64,000 nt of DNA from Sipunculus nudus (lineage: Eukaryota > Annelida > Sipuncula > Golfingiida > Sipunculidae): assembly GCA_026874595.1 (NCBI GenBank), contig CM049317.1, positions 31,236,901-31,300,900 on the forward strand. The letters are read 5' to 3'. A program made the position numbers and the translations under genes. The notes beneath the pieces were generated by a model that saw only the letters and a program-made list of their open reading frames with translations, was not told the origin of the DNA and made no database searches. The stretch's first letter is position 1, and each line of letters begins with the position of its first letter. Shown here piece after piece: positions 1 through 12,574 of the stretch.

Positions 1-2968
1 CTGGTCAATGATCGGCGGGTTGATGTGGGTGTACAAAGGAGAGACACACTTTCGGTATTCCGCACATCATGCACCACAATCAGGTGACAGCTTGGGTTAA
101 ATCCAAAAATCTGGTCACTCCTGCCTAGAGGTTCCTCAGGTCCATACTAAGGACAAGTATATTTTGTCTAAGACGAGTATTATTACACAAAAATGTTGGT
201 ACAAATTGATGAGGTAACCTTGTGTAAAGCTGACCATATGGTTGTGGTGGTCCTTAAACAAGACACTCGCCGTGTACATAATGAAGATACATTTATTTTG
301 GATGATCAATATAATTCTTTAAACTGATGGCGTAAAACATTTGACAGGCAGTTCTCAGAATATATTATGAAATATTGATTTATTGGTTTGTGTGTGTGAA
401 TTTCCACTAGATGCATTCATGGAGGACGCCGTTTCCCTCATAAAAAATTAAATGTCACACAACAGGATGGAGAAATGAAATATAACATTTGGTACTGCTG
501 TCATTGTAGATCGTACTAAAAACAGATGTTGTCTAATCTTCCATATAGAGGAATCCATCCTAAGAATATACGACGTATTATCAACCTGGCATTGTCTGAT
601 ACAATAAGTAGGGTCGGGCATTAACATTTCTTTAAGCTTTCGTTATTGTTGTCGTCCTTCTAACACGGACTATGAACCTTATTGAAAAAGGTCAAGTAAA
701 AAAGACTGCATTGTAAAAATGAACAGGATAATACAGTACATTCAGAAAAATGACGGAGCGTACCAGCAGATAGAAATATATTGGTGATATATAATTTTGC
801 ACAAGGAACTGTCATAAAGAAGTTGAGGTATATGAATAACTGAAAACTACATTTATTATCAGTAGAACAAAGGCATCAGACTTATTATAGGATGCAGTAT
901 GCTGTCATCTGAAACATTTATGTTTTTGAAAACATAAACCTACCATTCAATTCCCATCAATCGATAATTCCCGAGACGTGATGTAATACGAAAAACGAAT
1001 CCTCGGTGGTAATCTCTGCCTTGCTGCTCATAGCTTCAAACTTGTTGTAATCGCTTTCTATCATAGTACACGCTTGTATTACTCAAATGCGTAGGAATTT
1101 TCTGAAATTTTTCTAGGTATTATTATAATTATTTTTATTATGGTTAAAATCTTCACTAGTGTTCAGTCTGATGCCTTTGCTATAATCAAGCAGGTTTATA
1201 TTAGGTGTGGCTTATTTGCATATGTGGTTTATAACAGATAAATATTTCGGTAATTTGTTTTGAGTACTGAACTAATTGAAAATAATATCGTTGGCTCGCA
1301 CAGTTATTTCCATTTAAAAGAAACTACAGATCAAAGATTAGCATCATTCGAACAATGATAATAATAAAAAGGGATTCCTCCTGCATTGTAACATGTTAGT
1401 TGTTTTTAATGGCAGCAAGTGGGTATCATAATGTTTTATTGTCTTTGGTCAAATTTGAAATAAACTTCAATGAAATATATCTAAAGCGGTTTGTGTTAGT
1501 ACATTTTAAGATGTGATAGAACTAGGGAGACAGGGTCTGCGGACCAGGTGGACCTAAACTTGTCGAGTCTTATTTCCTGTGCTTGGAAAATGTAAAGTCA
1601 TTTGCTCCTGATAACCTGATCTTTTTTTAGAAGACCTTAACTATTTTCCAAGTAAAAGTCATACGATATCATCTCACACAGATTTGCTATTTAATAAGAT
1701 ATACCAACGTCGCTTGAGAGCATATCACTTATCCCTTTTCTGCTTATGCATCCTGGTGTACCTCTGGTCAACAATGATGTAAGGAAAAAAGGGCCTGATC
1801 ATTCAAAGCTCACCTACAATTGTTACCCTATGATAAAACTGGAAAAACTAGATTTATTCTATTTAACAGTTTGACCTTTGCAAATGTTAAACGTTATTAT
1901 ACCTCCTTGAGGTCCTACCAGTCATAATTTACGCTCGGTTTGTTCTGAACTGGTTTTGTTGCAGTTCTGGTGGTAATTTTGGTCATCTTCATTTTTCAGT
2001 CATTCCAAAGCTCCAGTTTGTCGCTGTTAACACGCAGGGCTATTTTAAGTCAGTGAATGTAGCTGATGAACCGTGACATTAATTAACGAAGAGCTTCATG
2101 AGAAGCACACACTCTTATTAAACCAGTCTGCAGAATGAATACATGGTTGACATGGCCTCTGTCTGTCTCCTTGGAGATGTGTGATTAATATGCTACCTCA
2201 GGCAAAATAGGAATAGGAGGAAAATGCAAACTATGTTTTTACTGTGATATATGCCTTCTCCTTTGCTTCTTTCCATTTTACTTTGTTTAGACCTCTCCTT
2301 CTAGTTTGGACTGTCAAAGGTAATACAACACCTGCATAATTTGGTATAAAATCCATGTTAGATCCCCGTGAGAGCCAAGAATGTTTGGACTTTTTTGTGG
2401 TCTCAGGTCTAGCGGATTTAGCGATTTCTTCTTCAGAGTGGGATCAGTTCGACGTATACCTTCCCCTTATTCATAAAATTTGCCCTTTGCAAGATATGCA
2501 GAATTTATTTTAAGGCCGACATGTGACCTTGCAATGTAACGGTAACTACATTTTGTATTTTTATAAATGAGTATCAACATTTTGAAAAATTGAGCACTTG
2601 TCGTTTGTAAGATTCTTGGGTGATAAAAGCTGTTTTTTACTCGCCACCGTCCTCAATAGGTATTTACCAGTACGTTTCTGGTAAGATAAAAAAAATGCGG
2701 GACCCCAAAGGCGGAAATATTTCTTAGTAGATTGTCTAGCTTTCATAATTCAATACAGAACCGATTGCTGCCATATGTTTTCCCACATAAAAACAATGGT
2801 AACCATTAAAGGAATCTGTTCGCCCGATAATATCCATTAAAAAAAATCTTCACTCCTTGATTTGTTTTTGCTCAACGCTTGTGGCACCTTGTAATGACAT
2901 GACCTTATTGGTGAATCAGTTGTTAGGAGAATTCCACATTTAAAATCTGATGTTTTTTTTAATATTTG
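1..2968. other. AT-rich non-coding stretch
   Basis: No open frame, splice-framed exon, repeat array or known motif could be supported on either strand. The only frames present are short and compositionally like the background. Confidence 0.5.
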
Positions 2969-3035
2969 ACAGTGGAATCCCGTTTTAAGGTAAACCCACT
3001 TGTAGGACCACCTTCATAAACAGGGGTTCCACTGT
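2969..3035. mobile_element. Tiny MITE-like inverted repeat
   Basis: A 67-bp block opens with ACAGTGGAATCCCG and closes with GGGGTTCCACTGT, imperfect inverted repeats of about 13 bp. The layout, a CAGTGGAA(C/T)CCC terminus with a short interior, resembles miniature DNA transposons seen in many animals. No convincing target-site duplication is visible and nothing is encoded. Confidence 0.5.
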
Positions 3036-3870
3036 CGTAGGATGCAATGTTGATGAAACTGAATCGCCTGGATCACCATTGTCTTCTTATCTCTGAGCCT
3101 GGTGCTTTCTTCAGTTTCCATTGTAGTCAGGGAGCCGGAAAATGGTTGGCTGTGAAGAGAACAATTCTATGCGGGAAACCTATTGAAGGAAAAGAGGCCA
3201 AAATAGCGGTAGTGCCGAGAAAATGAAGGGAACATATTAAAAATGTATTCATGAGTCTAAGTTTAAGGGACGTTCTTTCAATTAACTATACACTAAGTTG
3301 AATACACAACCAATTTGATTGGCCAGTTATTACTGATAATAACCATGAAAATCGAGGTGGTGAGGCGCCATTTATGTTCATCATAATGATTGTTATTAAT
3401 CTTCGAAGCAAAAAAGGTGAAACAGCTGTTTCAGTCAATATCCGAAGAGCAAAACCTGATTCTTTGGGTTATATATGTCGTTATTTCAATTGAATGTTAG
3501 TATGGTCTTCGAGATTTAGGTATTACAGGTTTTACACCTTCTGATAGCTTGGTATATGTTAGGAAATCTTATGTGGAAATAGTTATACAGTATATAACAT
3601 TGTTCCACTGACAGTGATACATAAATTTTTACAACAATAAAAAAAAACCTTACATCAGTCGTGATGCAATTTAATAACTTTATCGTAGTATTTCTTAAAC
3701 AGATGGTATCAATTTGTCCTATTATATTACGATTTAAAATATTTGGCAAAAAAGGACTGTAAATGCCAAAACAAATGCCTCATTTTGAAATACGTTAAAA
3801 AAGATGTCTACAAAATTTGTATAAGTAGAAACAAGTAAAGCACCAGGTAACGATAATCTGATAATAAATG

Positions 3871-3934
3871 ATCGGGTAATGCTTGGACACAGGTACCTCA
3901 AGGGACCAGTAATGGTGATCGACTGATTGAAAAC
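3871..3934 (-). repeat. Dispersed ~60-bp repeat, copy 1
   Basis: Read on the minus strand it runs from TTTTCAATCAGTCGATCACC to AAGCATTACCCGAT. It aligns over its length with copies at 8611, 17223, 30671 (minus) and 34455. Flanking sequence is unrelated between copies, so the conserved unit is short. Class unknown. Confidence 0.55.
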
Positions 3935-6900
3935 ATTAATATTCTTTATTTAAGAAAATTAAATTTTAACAGAATGTTTACCATATTGGAAACTGAGAAT
4001 TGTAAATTAGACAAATTATCTTTGAACGATAGTTCGGTTTACTTTTGTATATCAGTACAACAAAGGATATAATACAGACAATTCATATTTAGGCCTGTTT
4101 ATCATCCCTGTGTTTGTCGTCAGTAAACACTTCCCCGTGTTTGACTTAGAGAATTCTCGGAGGCATTAATGCATTGACTAAACAACACGAAATTGTGTAA
4201 TCTGTTGTCACTCAGTCATACAACTTGATCCGCTTGTGTTGGTGTAAGAGATGCATCCCTGGTTAAAACTTATATGTTATGCATAATTAATAAAACCTGC
4301 GCTTTTGCACTAGCAAAAAGACGTAATTATGAAGACCTATCTTTCCGTTAATTATATGGTTTGACAGAAACAAAACAAGAACACAGATAGTATATTTGAT
4401 GTAGGGATTAGTTTTCGAGTAAATTGGACAACTATTTTGTTTTGATTCCTGTAATCTGTAAAACAGACATGACCGTCAAAATAATCAAAGGACCCTGATC
4501 AACGGCCGATGTCTTGTATTATCGAGATTAAAGTATGGCTTTATAGTATGGATTATAACTTGATGATAATAAGACCGTCATATACGTTTATTCACACAGA
4601 CCCGTCCAAACAGACCAGTGACGGTCAAAAATGGTAATAACATCATTTAACATGTTATTCATTTTTTTTTCAACTTCCAACATCAAACAGCTTTGACAAT
4701 ATTTGTTTTCTGTAATGTGGGTTAAGGATTGTCGCTTACAGAAATCAGACCGTCATAAAGGAAACCATATATTTCTTTTTTATACATGTGAATAATAGTA
4801 ATAACATTTGTATTACATTTATTCATTTTTTAATATGACAAGTTTCTAGAGCAAAGAGAGTTTAAATTTGAGATGAAAGCAATTTAAATGCAGGTCTTAC
4901 TCTGATAGAAGTAAGGAATACACAGAAAATGTTTTATTATTGGACAAACGTATTCCAGAATATGTCCTGCCCGAACACTAGGCGGATCTTTTTTGCATCG
5001 ATAGTAAGTTGTTTGAAACATAGATCGGAACATCGCCGTTTCATGACCCAAGACAACCAAATTACTAATATAAACATAATAACGTTCAGAAAAATCCCAC
5101 GTGTGGTGTCTTAGTTTGTTTATTGAAAGTTAGGTATCTTGTGGCGAAATCAGTCATAAAGGGTATAATGATAATTCCATGCATTATTCCCACGTTCTTT
5201 CATCAAATAACCGCATCAAGGACGGCATATTGATCGTTTACACTGCCTTTCCATGAATGCCATTTCTGCCCCGCGATGGCATTGCTCTGGAGTTGCCTGG
5301 CGAGGATATACCTAGCGAAGCGTTTAACGCCCGCCTCAGAAATCGCTACATGCTCTATTTTCGTGGCGCGGTGGATAACCGTAAAACCCGCGTACATGGA
5401 AAGGCTACGTGATTAAACAGAGCGATTCTGACCACCAATGCAACGCAATCACACCACAGAAAATAGCCTTCTAGACACTAGATTTAACAACAGCTGAAAA
5501 ACTGAATCTCAGGGTCAGAAATATAAAAAAATATCGAAAAAGTAAGGGTGGCGCCACATGTTTTTGGAACTGACACAAAGGCAAGATTTATGGCAATCCA
5601 TACAATATTAATAATGATACCCGAGGTTTTGGTTTGCATCTTTTATTTTAGATTAAGACAGTTTATCGGTGTTATAAAAAAACAGAAAGAGGTACCAGTA
5701 CCCGAAATTCGGTAATGCAATGTATAATCAAAATACAGCCGGGAAGTTGTTTGAATGTTGTTCATATTATGTTCATATTACCCCAACTGATAAAGGTTTT
5801 TTTCCAAATCGATTGTGTTCAGATGAGTGTTAACCTGAAAGCCTTATTATGACCTATAGATTGGCGCGTTATTCATTATCAAATTAAAATGTGTATCTTT
5901 TCCTATGTATTGTCTTCAGACTGAACAAACTTAGAATCTCACCAGAATGACCATTTTAGGTGAAGCATAAATAAACAAATCAAATTATAATTATGACAAC
6001 AGGTGGCTGTGCAATTACATATTAATTTATTCGAAAATAAATGTCGTGTTATATGGAGAGCGTGAAACTTGCAAGAATTTCATTTGCAATAAAACACCTT
6101 TCACAAAAGCAGCACCCATTTTCACATTTATGTTTATGTTGATGTAGAACCTCATGGGTGTACCGCTGTGTATATTAATGTTTACTAATAAAAAAAAACG
6201 CCTACTGGAATGTTGTAATAAATTAGTTGTTACGGCCTTAAGAGGGATATACTTATAATAATGATTCTGGGGTTTGCTATAAAGTTTAAACAGAAAGTTA
6301 TAAAAATGCATACAGTACTTGCATTACTATTTTGGTGCTACCTCTGCTTTCTCATTACTGCCGCTGACATATGCTAGTATTGATTCATTGTAAGCAACTA
6401 AATATTTAGCAATGGATGAAATATTGAAGCGTCCATCCAGAGGTGTAATGAGAGGCTCTACATGTAGAGCCCCCTTCATATCGGTAGATATTGGAACAGG
6501 GCCTCTGCTCTGTTTGCTGAAGTGTGTTAAAAAGACTGGAACTTACATCTCCCAAATAGCATTTATTACATAAGCACGCTACCAGCGATACCAGCAGGCG
6601 AAATTGCACTAATAGGACTTTGGTTTTGATTTACAGTCTTCTCCACCTTAGCTTGTTGCAAGCAAAAGGGGCATTTTTGAACAACATGAACAAGCGATAA
6701 ACGCCTGAAACTCTGACATATAACCTTTCATCGCAGTTAATTTCAAAATAGGCAAGTACATGTTAAAATCAGTTTAATTGAAAGCAAATTAATAGAGACT
6801 CTATCCGATTGCTAAAATGCATATGATTAGCCTCCCGGCTGACTTAACTATGACTAACAAAAACATCCCCAGCTTCTCTGTTAATTTGTTCTGAAGCAAT

Positions 6901-6972
6901 ATATAGAAAGTCATGCATGTGAACGAATTCTCTGTAGTGTGCAGGTCGTCTTTTTGAATCAGTCTTTGCACA
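3935..6972. other. Mostly non-coding, one GC-rich island
   Basis: Apart from the GC-rich block at 5185-5460 nothing recognisable was found. Short frames at 4929-5114, 6027-6311 and 6406-6609 have background composition and no family resemblance. Confidence 0.45.
5185..5460. other. GC-rich island with open frames on both strands
   Basis: About 275 bp is clearly richer in G and C than its surroundings. The minus frame 5203-5397 reads 64 codons from ATG; a plus frame over roughly 5265-5412 is also open and ends in TGA. Both have purine-rich first codon positions, so the coding strand cannot be chosen by eye. It could be an isolated exon, a small captured fragment or foreign DNA. No product is assigned. 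Confidence 0.3.
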
Positions 6973-7337
6973 TTATTTCATTCCAGGAATGATGTCCTCA
7001 AAGTAACGCTTAAGCCCATTCTGTAAAGCCTTTAACCTGTTCATGTCCAGAATTAACTGCTGCATTTGAGTCACCAGGGCTTATAGAATTTAGTTATCTA
7101 ACGGCTCTGTTTATTTGATACCTGTAATAGACCAAACATATTTTATCAATCCTAACGATATTTAATTCCCTGCCCGTACTGCCGTGATAACCTTGGCATG
7201 AATATTTACATATTATACAAATCCTTACCTTTTCTGATCTCATGGAACTAAACCAAATAAGTGCCATACCAAGAATAGCAAACGTGGAGCTGAGACTGGC
7301 CGTAATTAGGGATTTCTGAACCATGGGTTCACCCACC
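6973..7337 (-). CDS. Last two exons of a possible small membrane protein
   Basis: Two minus-strand blocks fit as exons. Exon 7337-7229 follows a CAG acceptor and ends at a strong donor, AAG|GTAAGG. It encodes a hydrophobic segment, about LITASLSSTFAILGMALIWF, followed by SSMRSEK. Exon 7059-6973 follows an ATGCAG acceptor and joins in phase 0: 28 residues rich in Leu, Lys and Arg (QLILDMNRLKALQNGLKRYF, then EDIIPGMK) ending in TAA. Together they give one membrane span and a short basic amphipathic tail, as in a tail-anchored or type II/III protein. Upstream exons should lie above 7337 but were not identified. The pyrimidine tracts are weak. The family is not recognised, and the join is an inference from phase and open frame. 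Confidence 0.4.
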
Positions 7338-8610
7338 CTGTGCATAAGCAAACGACTATAAGATCATATATCCGGCCATCTGAATAGATTCTGGCTGCAA
7401 GATGTTCCGCCTTCATCGTTACCGAAAATGAATTTCTGTAATTAATATGTTATAAGCCGATGCTGTGCCATCAACATCTAATTTAAATTATATTTGTGAT
7501 CCTCAATTTGAAGAAAAAAATAAACTTATAAATCAATAAATGTATTATTTATACACAAAGTCCAAATGTTTGGTCTAAAGATTCAAGGCATCAAATTTTG
7601 TAATTTCTGCAAATAGATAGGCAAATGCACTGCCGTCACTTAACAAATGCCAAAGATTATACAAAATGTACAAGAAACATTCTGTAAAGTTGACTCATTG
7701 CATGTATAACATATAATTACTCGTTGTTATCCCTACGAGAAGGTGGGACTAGTAATGTTGATAAATCGACCCAAATTATACCAAAACATATGAAAATGCA
7801 ATAATGCGACGATTTTTGATAGGGATATTTTATATATAATTTTATAACCGATTATTTGTTTAAAACATATTAATCAACTAATCCATATGGTCTAGGGGTT
7901 TTGGAATGCTGGTGTAAGAATTTATACATTATAACGTAAGGAATAGGTTCCGATTCAGTTCATACGCAGAATATGTCTTTATACTGGATCTGCAATACTT
8001 GATTCATCGATTTTACAACCCTAATACCTTTCTGGTGTTGGGTAATAAATCTAAATTTTTTTGAGTAAGAAGTCACCTTATGTAGACTTATCCGTTCTTG
8101 CATGATACAGACTCACAGGAAAACATCGAGTCATGCAGGAACGGGGTCTAAAATATAAATCAGAGAATACCTGATATGCGATATACTTAATATTAAAATA
8201 GCTAGAAAGCATTTTTGAATACTACATACCGCTTTCAAGAGCAGAACTTTCCACATATAAATGAAATTAGATCTATAGAATACAGTTGGGTCTTTTGGAT
8301 GTCTCCCCTAATTAGATTCCCTTTTAGCAGGACAGAGCCATTGTCAGGCATGATAGGGCGACTTTATTGTTTTTGTAGCTTCGTGAACGGACTGGCTACA
8401 ATCATGTCACACTTTGACTATTCTTGGCTAATCTCAGGAAAAGCTAGAGGGCCCTGAACATCATAAGAGTGATCAGGTACTCATTAAATCCACAACATCT
8501 GCCAATTTTAAATTACACTCAATTACATCCGTTAATGTGGATTTTTTTCAGGAGAATATAATTAATACACGAAAAGGAAATAATTCAGGCGTCCAGAAGA
8601 ACAGAATTAA
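7338..8610. other. Non-coding stretch, possible intron
   Basis: No exon could be supported. If the minus-strand gene ending at 6973 is real, its earlier exons may lie here or further right. The plus frame 8215-8457 (80 codons) has no recognised motif and is not called. Confidence 0.35.
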
Positions 8611-8673
8611 TATTCAATCAATCGGTCAGCATTTAGCGTTCTCCGTGATACATGTGCGCAATTATTACTCGAT
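8611..8673 (+). repeat. Dispersed ~60-bp repeat, copy 2
   Basis: Starts ATTCAATCAATCGGTCAGCA and continues through GATACATGTGCGCAATTATT. Most diverged of the plus-strand copies but collinear with them throughout. Confidence 0.5.
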
Positions 8674-9830
8674 TATAACAAAAATCTGATGGATGTGTAT
8701 ACAAAGCTCCCACTGAGATAAATATTTTGTTGTTTCATTGATTGCACTCGCAGGGTCTACAAGGGGGAATTATAATAAACAAAATGTCAGGGCTGCATAG
8801 TAAGTATGATTGGACCGTTGTGGCTTTAGAAACGCGTCAGGATTATACCCGCCTTTGCTAACATGACCTTGGCACTACGGTGAGGTTCCCTAACTTTAGA
8901 AATAAGGATATCAATAGTCATGATACTACAAGCCAATACCATATTATTTCTGTGTTGTATCAGTGTTGATATTTTATAAATAATAAACTAATATGTCTCA
9001 GACTGGATGGCCTTTGTTGCTTAAGTAAGAATATAAATAATCTGAATGTATACCTTTTTTACTTAATTCCTTTATCTTTGCTTATACACAGTATAATAAT
9101 ACCTTTTGTGAACGAATGTCTCAACAACTAAGGAAAATAAATTTAAAAAATAAAGAAGACTTGTAGAATATATTTTTTCACAGATGAATTTTTATTCTTT
9201 AATATCTTTATTTACAACAAAACTTTCATTTTCTTTGTTTTGTGCACACCTGGTAATATATTTAAAGAATCTACCTCTAATTCAGAATGGACGCGAGACT
9301 GTAGCATGCGTCATAGCTGATCTCAGAATTTCTGGGCATCGTTAGACAACATTTGTTCCTAATTTGTTAAATTCCTCAATTGTATTCCTCCTGAACAGCA
9401 TATTTGAAGCCATGATTATTCGGTGAGAGGCCGCCAGCTGAGCTATTGGGAAGTCACATGATATTGACACTACGCAAGCCGTACACCAGTAAAACGTGAA
9501 CTGGTGTCTATCTTTCAGATAATTTCTATGAACTAGGTCCTGGTCTGTTCTTTGTCAATTCTTTCTAAAGACACAAAAGCAGGTAATTGAGACAGAGACA
9601 CAAAGACACATTCCAGTGATAATCAGTTTGTCAGTGAGCCATGATAAACCTGAATACCGGCCAAGTGGAGCTAATCAAAACAATTTGATCAAAATTTTAC
9701 TTAAGGACTTTTAGGTCAATTCTAAAGGACTACAGAACAAACGGAGTAGATAAAGTCTAATGTACAAGCTAACACCTTCAGCATATGTACCTTAAGCTCA
9801 TGGTTATTTGCAAAAAAGTTACCTGTATCA
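8674..9830. other. Non-coding stretch
   Basis: No coding, repeat or regulatory structure was recognised on either strand. Confidence 0.45.
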
Positions 9831-10980
9831 TTGACTTTATTATGGACCATATGTAAGATTTACTTGCCCCTAATGAACTATAGTTTACTGAGACTGATAA
9901 AGACAAGGTTGTTGCAGGGGCCTTACTTTCCACAGGTTACTGATGAGATCAAAATAGCATTAGTTTCTCCAATCTTCCAAAAGCCAAACTTGAATCAAAT
10001 ATATTCAGGAACTTTCGCCCCGTTTCAATTTCAGCTTTTTTTCTGCAAAATCTTGGGAAAACCTGTTGCATTACAACTGAACCTGTATCCAAAGGAAAAC
10101 AATCTTCTAGAACCTTGTCAGTCAGCATACAGAAATTGTCACAGCACCGAATGCAAATTGACATTATTTGTGCAACCGTTAAAAAGGAAGCTGTGTTGCT
10201 GGTTCTTTTGGATTAATCAGCTGCATTAGACACTTTTTACCATGCTTCCATATCAAAGACTCTTCAGGCAAGGAACTAAATTAGAGTCGTTTACTTCATA
10301 TCGTTTGAATCGTCAGCAAAAGACCGAATTAGAAAAATCTGAAGCCTAAGTATTGGACTGTTTGGTACCTCAGGGATCAGTGCTTGGACCGGCGCTCTTC
10401 ACTATTTATACATCATCTCTTGGTAGGCAAGTAGGCTTGGCATTAAATATCACATTTACGCAGATAGTACCCAGTAATAGATCACCTTTAAGGCCGATGA
10501 ATTGGACGATTCGCTTGCAGGGAAACCTGTGTGGAAGCTATACAAGCATGGATGCTTGAATTTTAAGTCTGAAAATGAATGACAACAAGACCGAGTTTCT
10601 TTTAGTAATTTCCTCAAAACCTATATACGACAAAGTATCTCATGATTCTTTTCAAGTTGGTAACAAGAGGATATAACCATCCGGAAATATTGGAGTCATA
10701 TTGGATTGGCATGCGTTAATGGAGGCACATATCACGTCTGTTTGCAAATCTGCCTATTTCCACATTCATAACTGAAGTAAAGTTAAGAAATATATGGATT
10801 GTAACGCACTGGAATTTTTAATCATTGCGTTCATTACCACTCAGCTAGATTATTGTAAGGCATTGTTATGTGTCCTGCCAGCAGTTTTTTAATCGCTTCC
10901 AGCGAGTACAGAAAATAGCAGCAAGAATTCTTACCGGCAGTGATCATATTACACCAGTACAGTTATATTTTATTGTATAT
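9831..10980 (+). mobile_element. Decayed CR1/L2-like LINE, reverse transcriptase remnant
   Basis: Broken plus-strand frames follow the order of a CR1/L2-type reverse transcriptase. First comes a region resembling the '...YRPVS.L.F..KI.E' block and the 'EP.QSAYR..HSTE' block (EPCQSAYRNCHSTE near 10115). Next is a degraded catalytic-Asp block (about 10195-10240), then [16 protein letters not shown] near 10365. At about 10460 IYADST stands where YADDS is expected, so the second catalytic aspartate is lost. The C-terminal thumb region follows to about 10950. Stops and frameshifts are numerous; no endonuclease or ORF1 is present. It is older than the related insertion at 27.2 kb. Ends are approximate. 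Confidence 0.75.
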
Positions 10981-11394
10981 TAATTTTTAATTTGCAATGT
11001 TTAGCACACCTAAATTAATATTTCTGTGCCCAGTCCAGTTTCAGTTCGGATATTTTTGGCCGAGTTACAGGAGGTTGAACTTAGTCATCTGTCCAAAAAC
11101 GCCCGCACGTAAATCCTTAAAAAAAGCATCATCCACATCGTAATTATAACAAGCAAATTCGTGGAATTCATATCCTCCGCTTCCACCTCTTGTTGTCATT
11201 CATGCTTGCCTTATCAATGTTTTAGTTTTTATTCTGGCCTGAAGAGTCTACACATGCCAAAGTGACAGTTTTTATTTTTCATGGTCCCCTTAACATGTCT
11301 CCACATGTCGTAATTTTGGTTGTGAAATAGGAACAAAATTTCATTATTTTTGTTTTGGAGCTGTTGTGAATAAATTTTCAGAGAGACACTCCAA

Positions 11395-11740
11395 ACAAAT
11401 TAACCAAGGTATACATGAGAGCAATCGAAGACCAAAATTTGAATGAAATCGGATAATATTTAGGAAAGTTATAGCACGGAAACGAAAACCTGGCAGGCAA
11501 AGTGACAGACAGACAGAGAGAAGCCAGACACCCCAAAACCAATCCCAACCAAGGTATGCATGAGAGCAATCACTGGCCCAAATTTGAATGAAATCGGATA
11601 ATATTTAGGGAAGTTATCGCACGGAAACGAAAAACCCTGACGGACGGACAGAGAGGCAGACAGATCGACAGCTAGACGGACAAATGGACAGACAGACAAA
11701 CCCAAATCAATGTCGTGTATATAGCGCAATCACACAGCAG
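11395..11740. repeat. Two-and-a-bit unit minisatellite, ~145-bp period
   Basis: Unit 1 begins about 11402 (ACCAAGGTATACATGAGAGC) and unit 2 at about 11547 (ACCAAGGTATGCATGAGAGC). A degraded third start lies near 11705. Each unit carries TTTGAATGAAATCGGATAAT, then a GACAGACAGAC-type simple run. Minus-strand frames across both units look alike only because of the repetition and are not genes. This could be part of a SINE or satellite family. Confidence 0.7.
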
Positions 11741-12307
11741 GAAAATTATTTACTTTATAATTGCAGAGATACTGGCTAAATTGATTGAATTTCATGTAGA
11801 AATATTTGAGGGTCCGTTTCAAATATTGCCAGAACATCAGGAGGGTTCTGCTTATTTGCAGGAAAATATACTTACTGGTTGGACTGGTATTTTACCATGG
11901 CCTACTGATGCTGCTTTCCTATGAACACCACAATGCTAGGGCAAGAACTACAACTAGTAATAGGCCTACTTATATTACTTCCATGCCTTGTCCTAATAAA
12001 TATCACAATTATCAGTACAGTTGGGGAACTTATGACCTTCAGAATAGAGGCACCAAATTTAACTGTTAGAAGTCGAATGCTATTTCCCCTATAATCACTC
12101 ATTGTAACCATTAATTATTTTTGCCGATACAGCATGACTTATATAAGCTAATGAACACACCTTGCCTCTTCAGTGAGAGTTCCAAAAGGGTTCTGCCCCT
12201 GCACAACATGTTGAAGTTCCCGATTAAACAAAAATGTGTACCTTGATCTTCTAAAACCAAGAAACAAAACACAGCTTTCAGATCAATTCTATGCTCAAGC
12301 TAACTCA

Positions 12308-12564
12308 TAACACAGTAACTACTCATTTTGAATTCAGAACACAGTAACTTCTCATTTTGATTTCATAACACAGTATCCACAAACAGATACTGTGTTTTAA
12401 CTCAATCCACTGCCCAAATATATAGTTACTGTGTCTCCCTCTAGTGAATATCTCAGGAACTACTTCGAGTTAATGAACAAAAAATATCAGAATGATGGAA
12501 GATATGTTCAATATTCAGCAGCCACGCTTATCTCAGTTACTGTCTTTTGACCACTTACTGTGTT
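12308..12564. mobile_element. MITE-like block built on ACACAGTAACT repeats
   Basis: The left side has two direct ~29-bp units (AACACAGTAACTACTCATTT and AACACAGTAACTTCTCATTT). The middle has a perfect 11-bp stem, AACACAGTATC at 12367 and GATACTGTGTT at 12386, with an 8-base loop. The right side carries the motif inverted (AGTTACTGTGT near 12424, TTACTGTGTT at 12555). The outer AACACAGTAA/TTACTGTGTT pair could be terminal inverted repeats. It ends about 10 bp before homology between copies A and B begins. Confidence 0.5.
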
Positions 12565-12574
12565 TTGATATCAC

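Noticed and set aside
5203-5397. Queuosine-salvage-like protein exon
   Set aside because: A faint resemblance of one short stretch (ISEAGVKRFARYI) was not supported by the rest of the frame or by splice sites.
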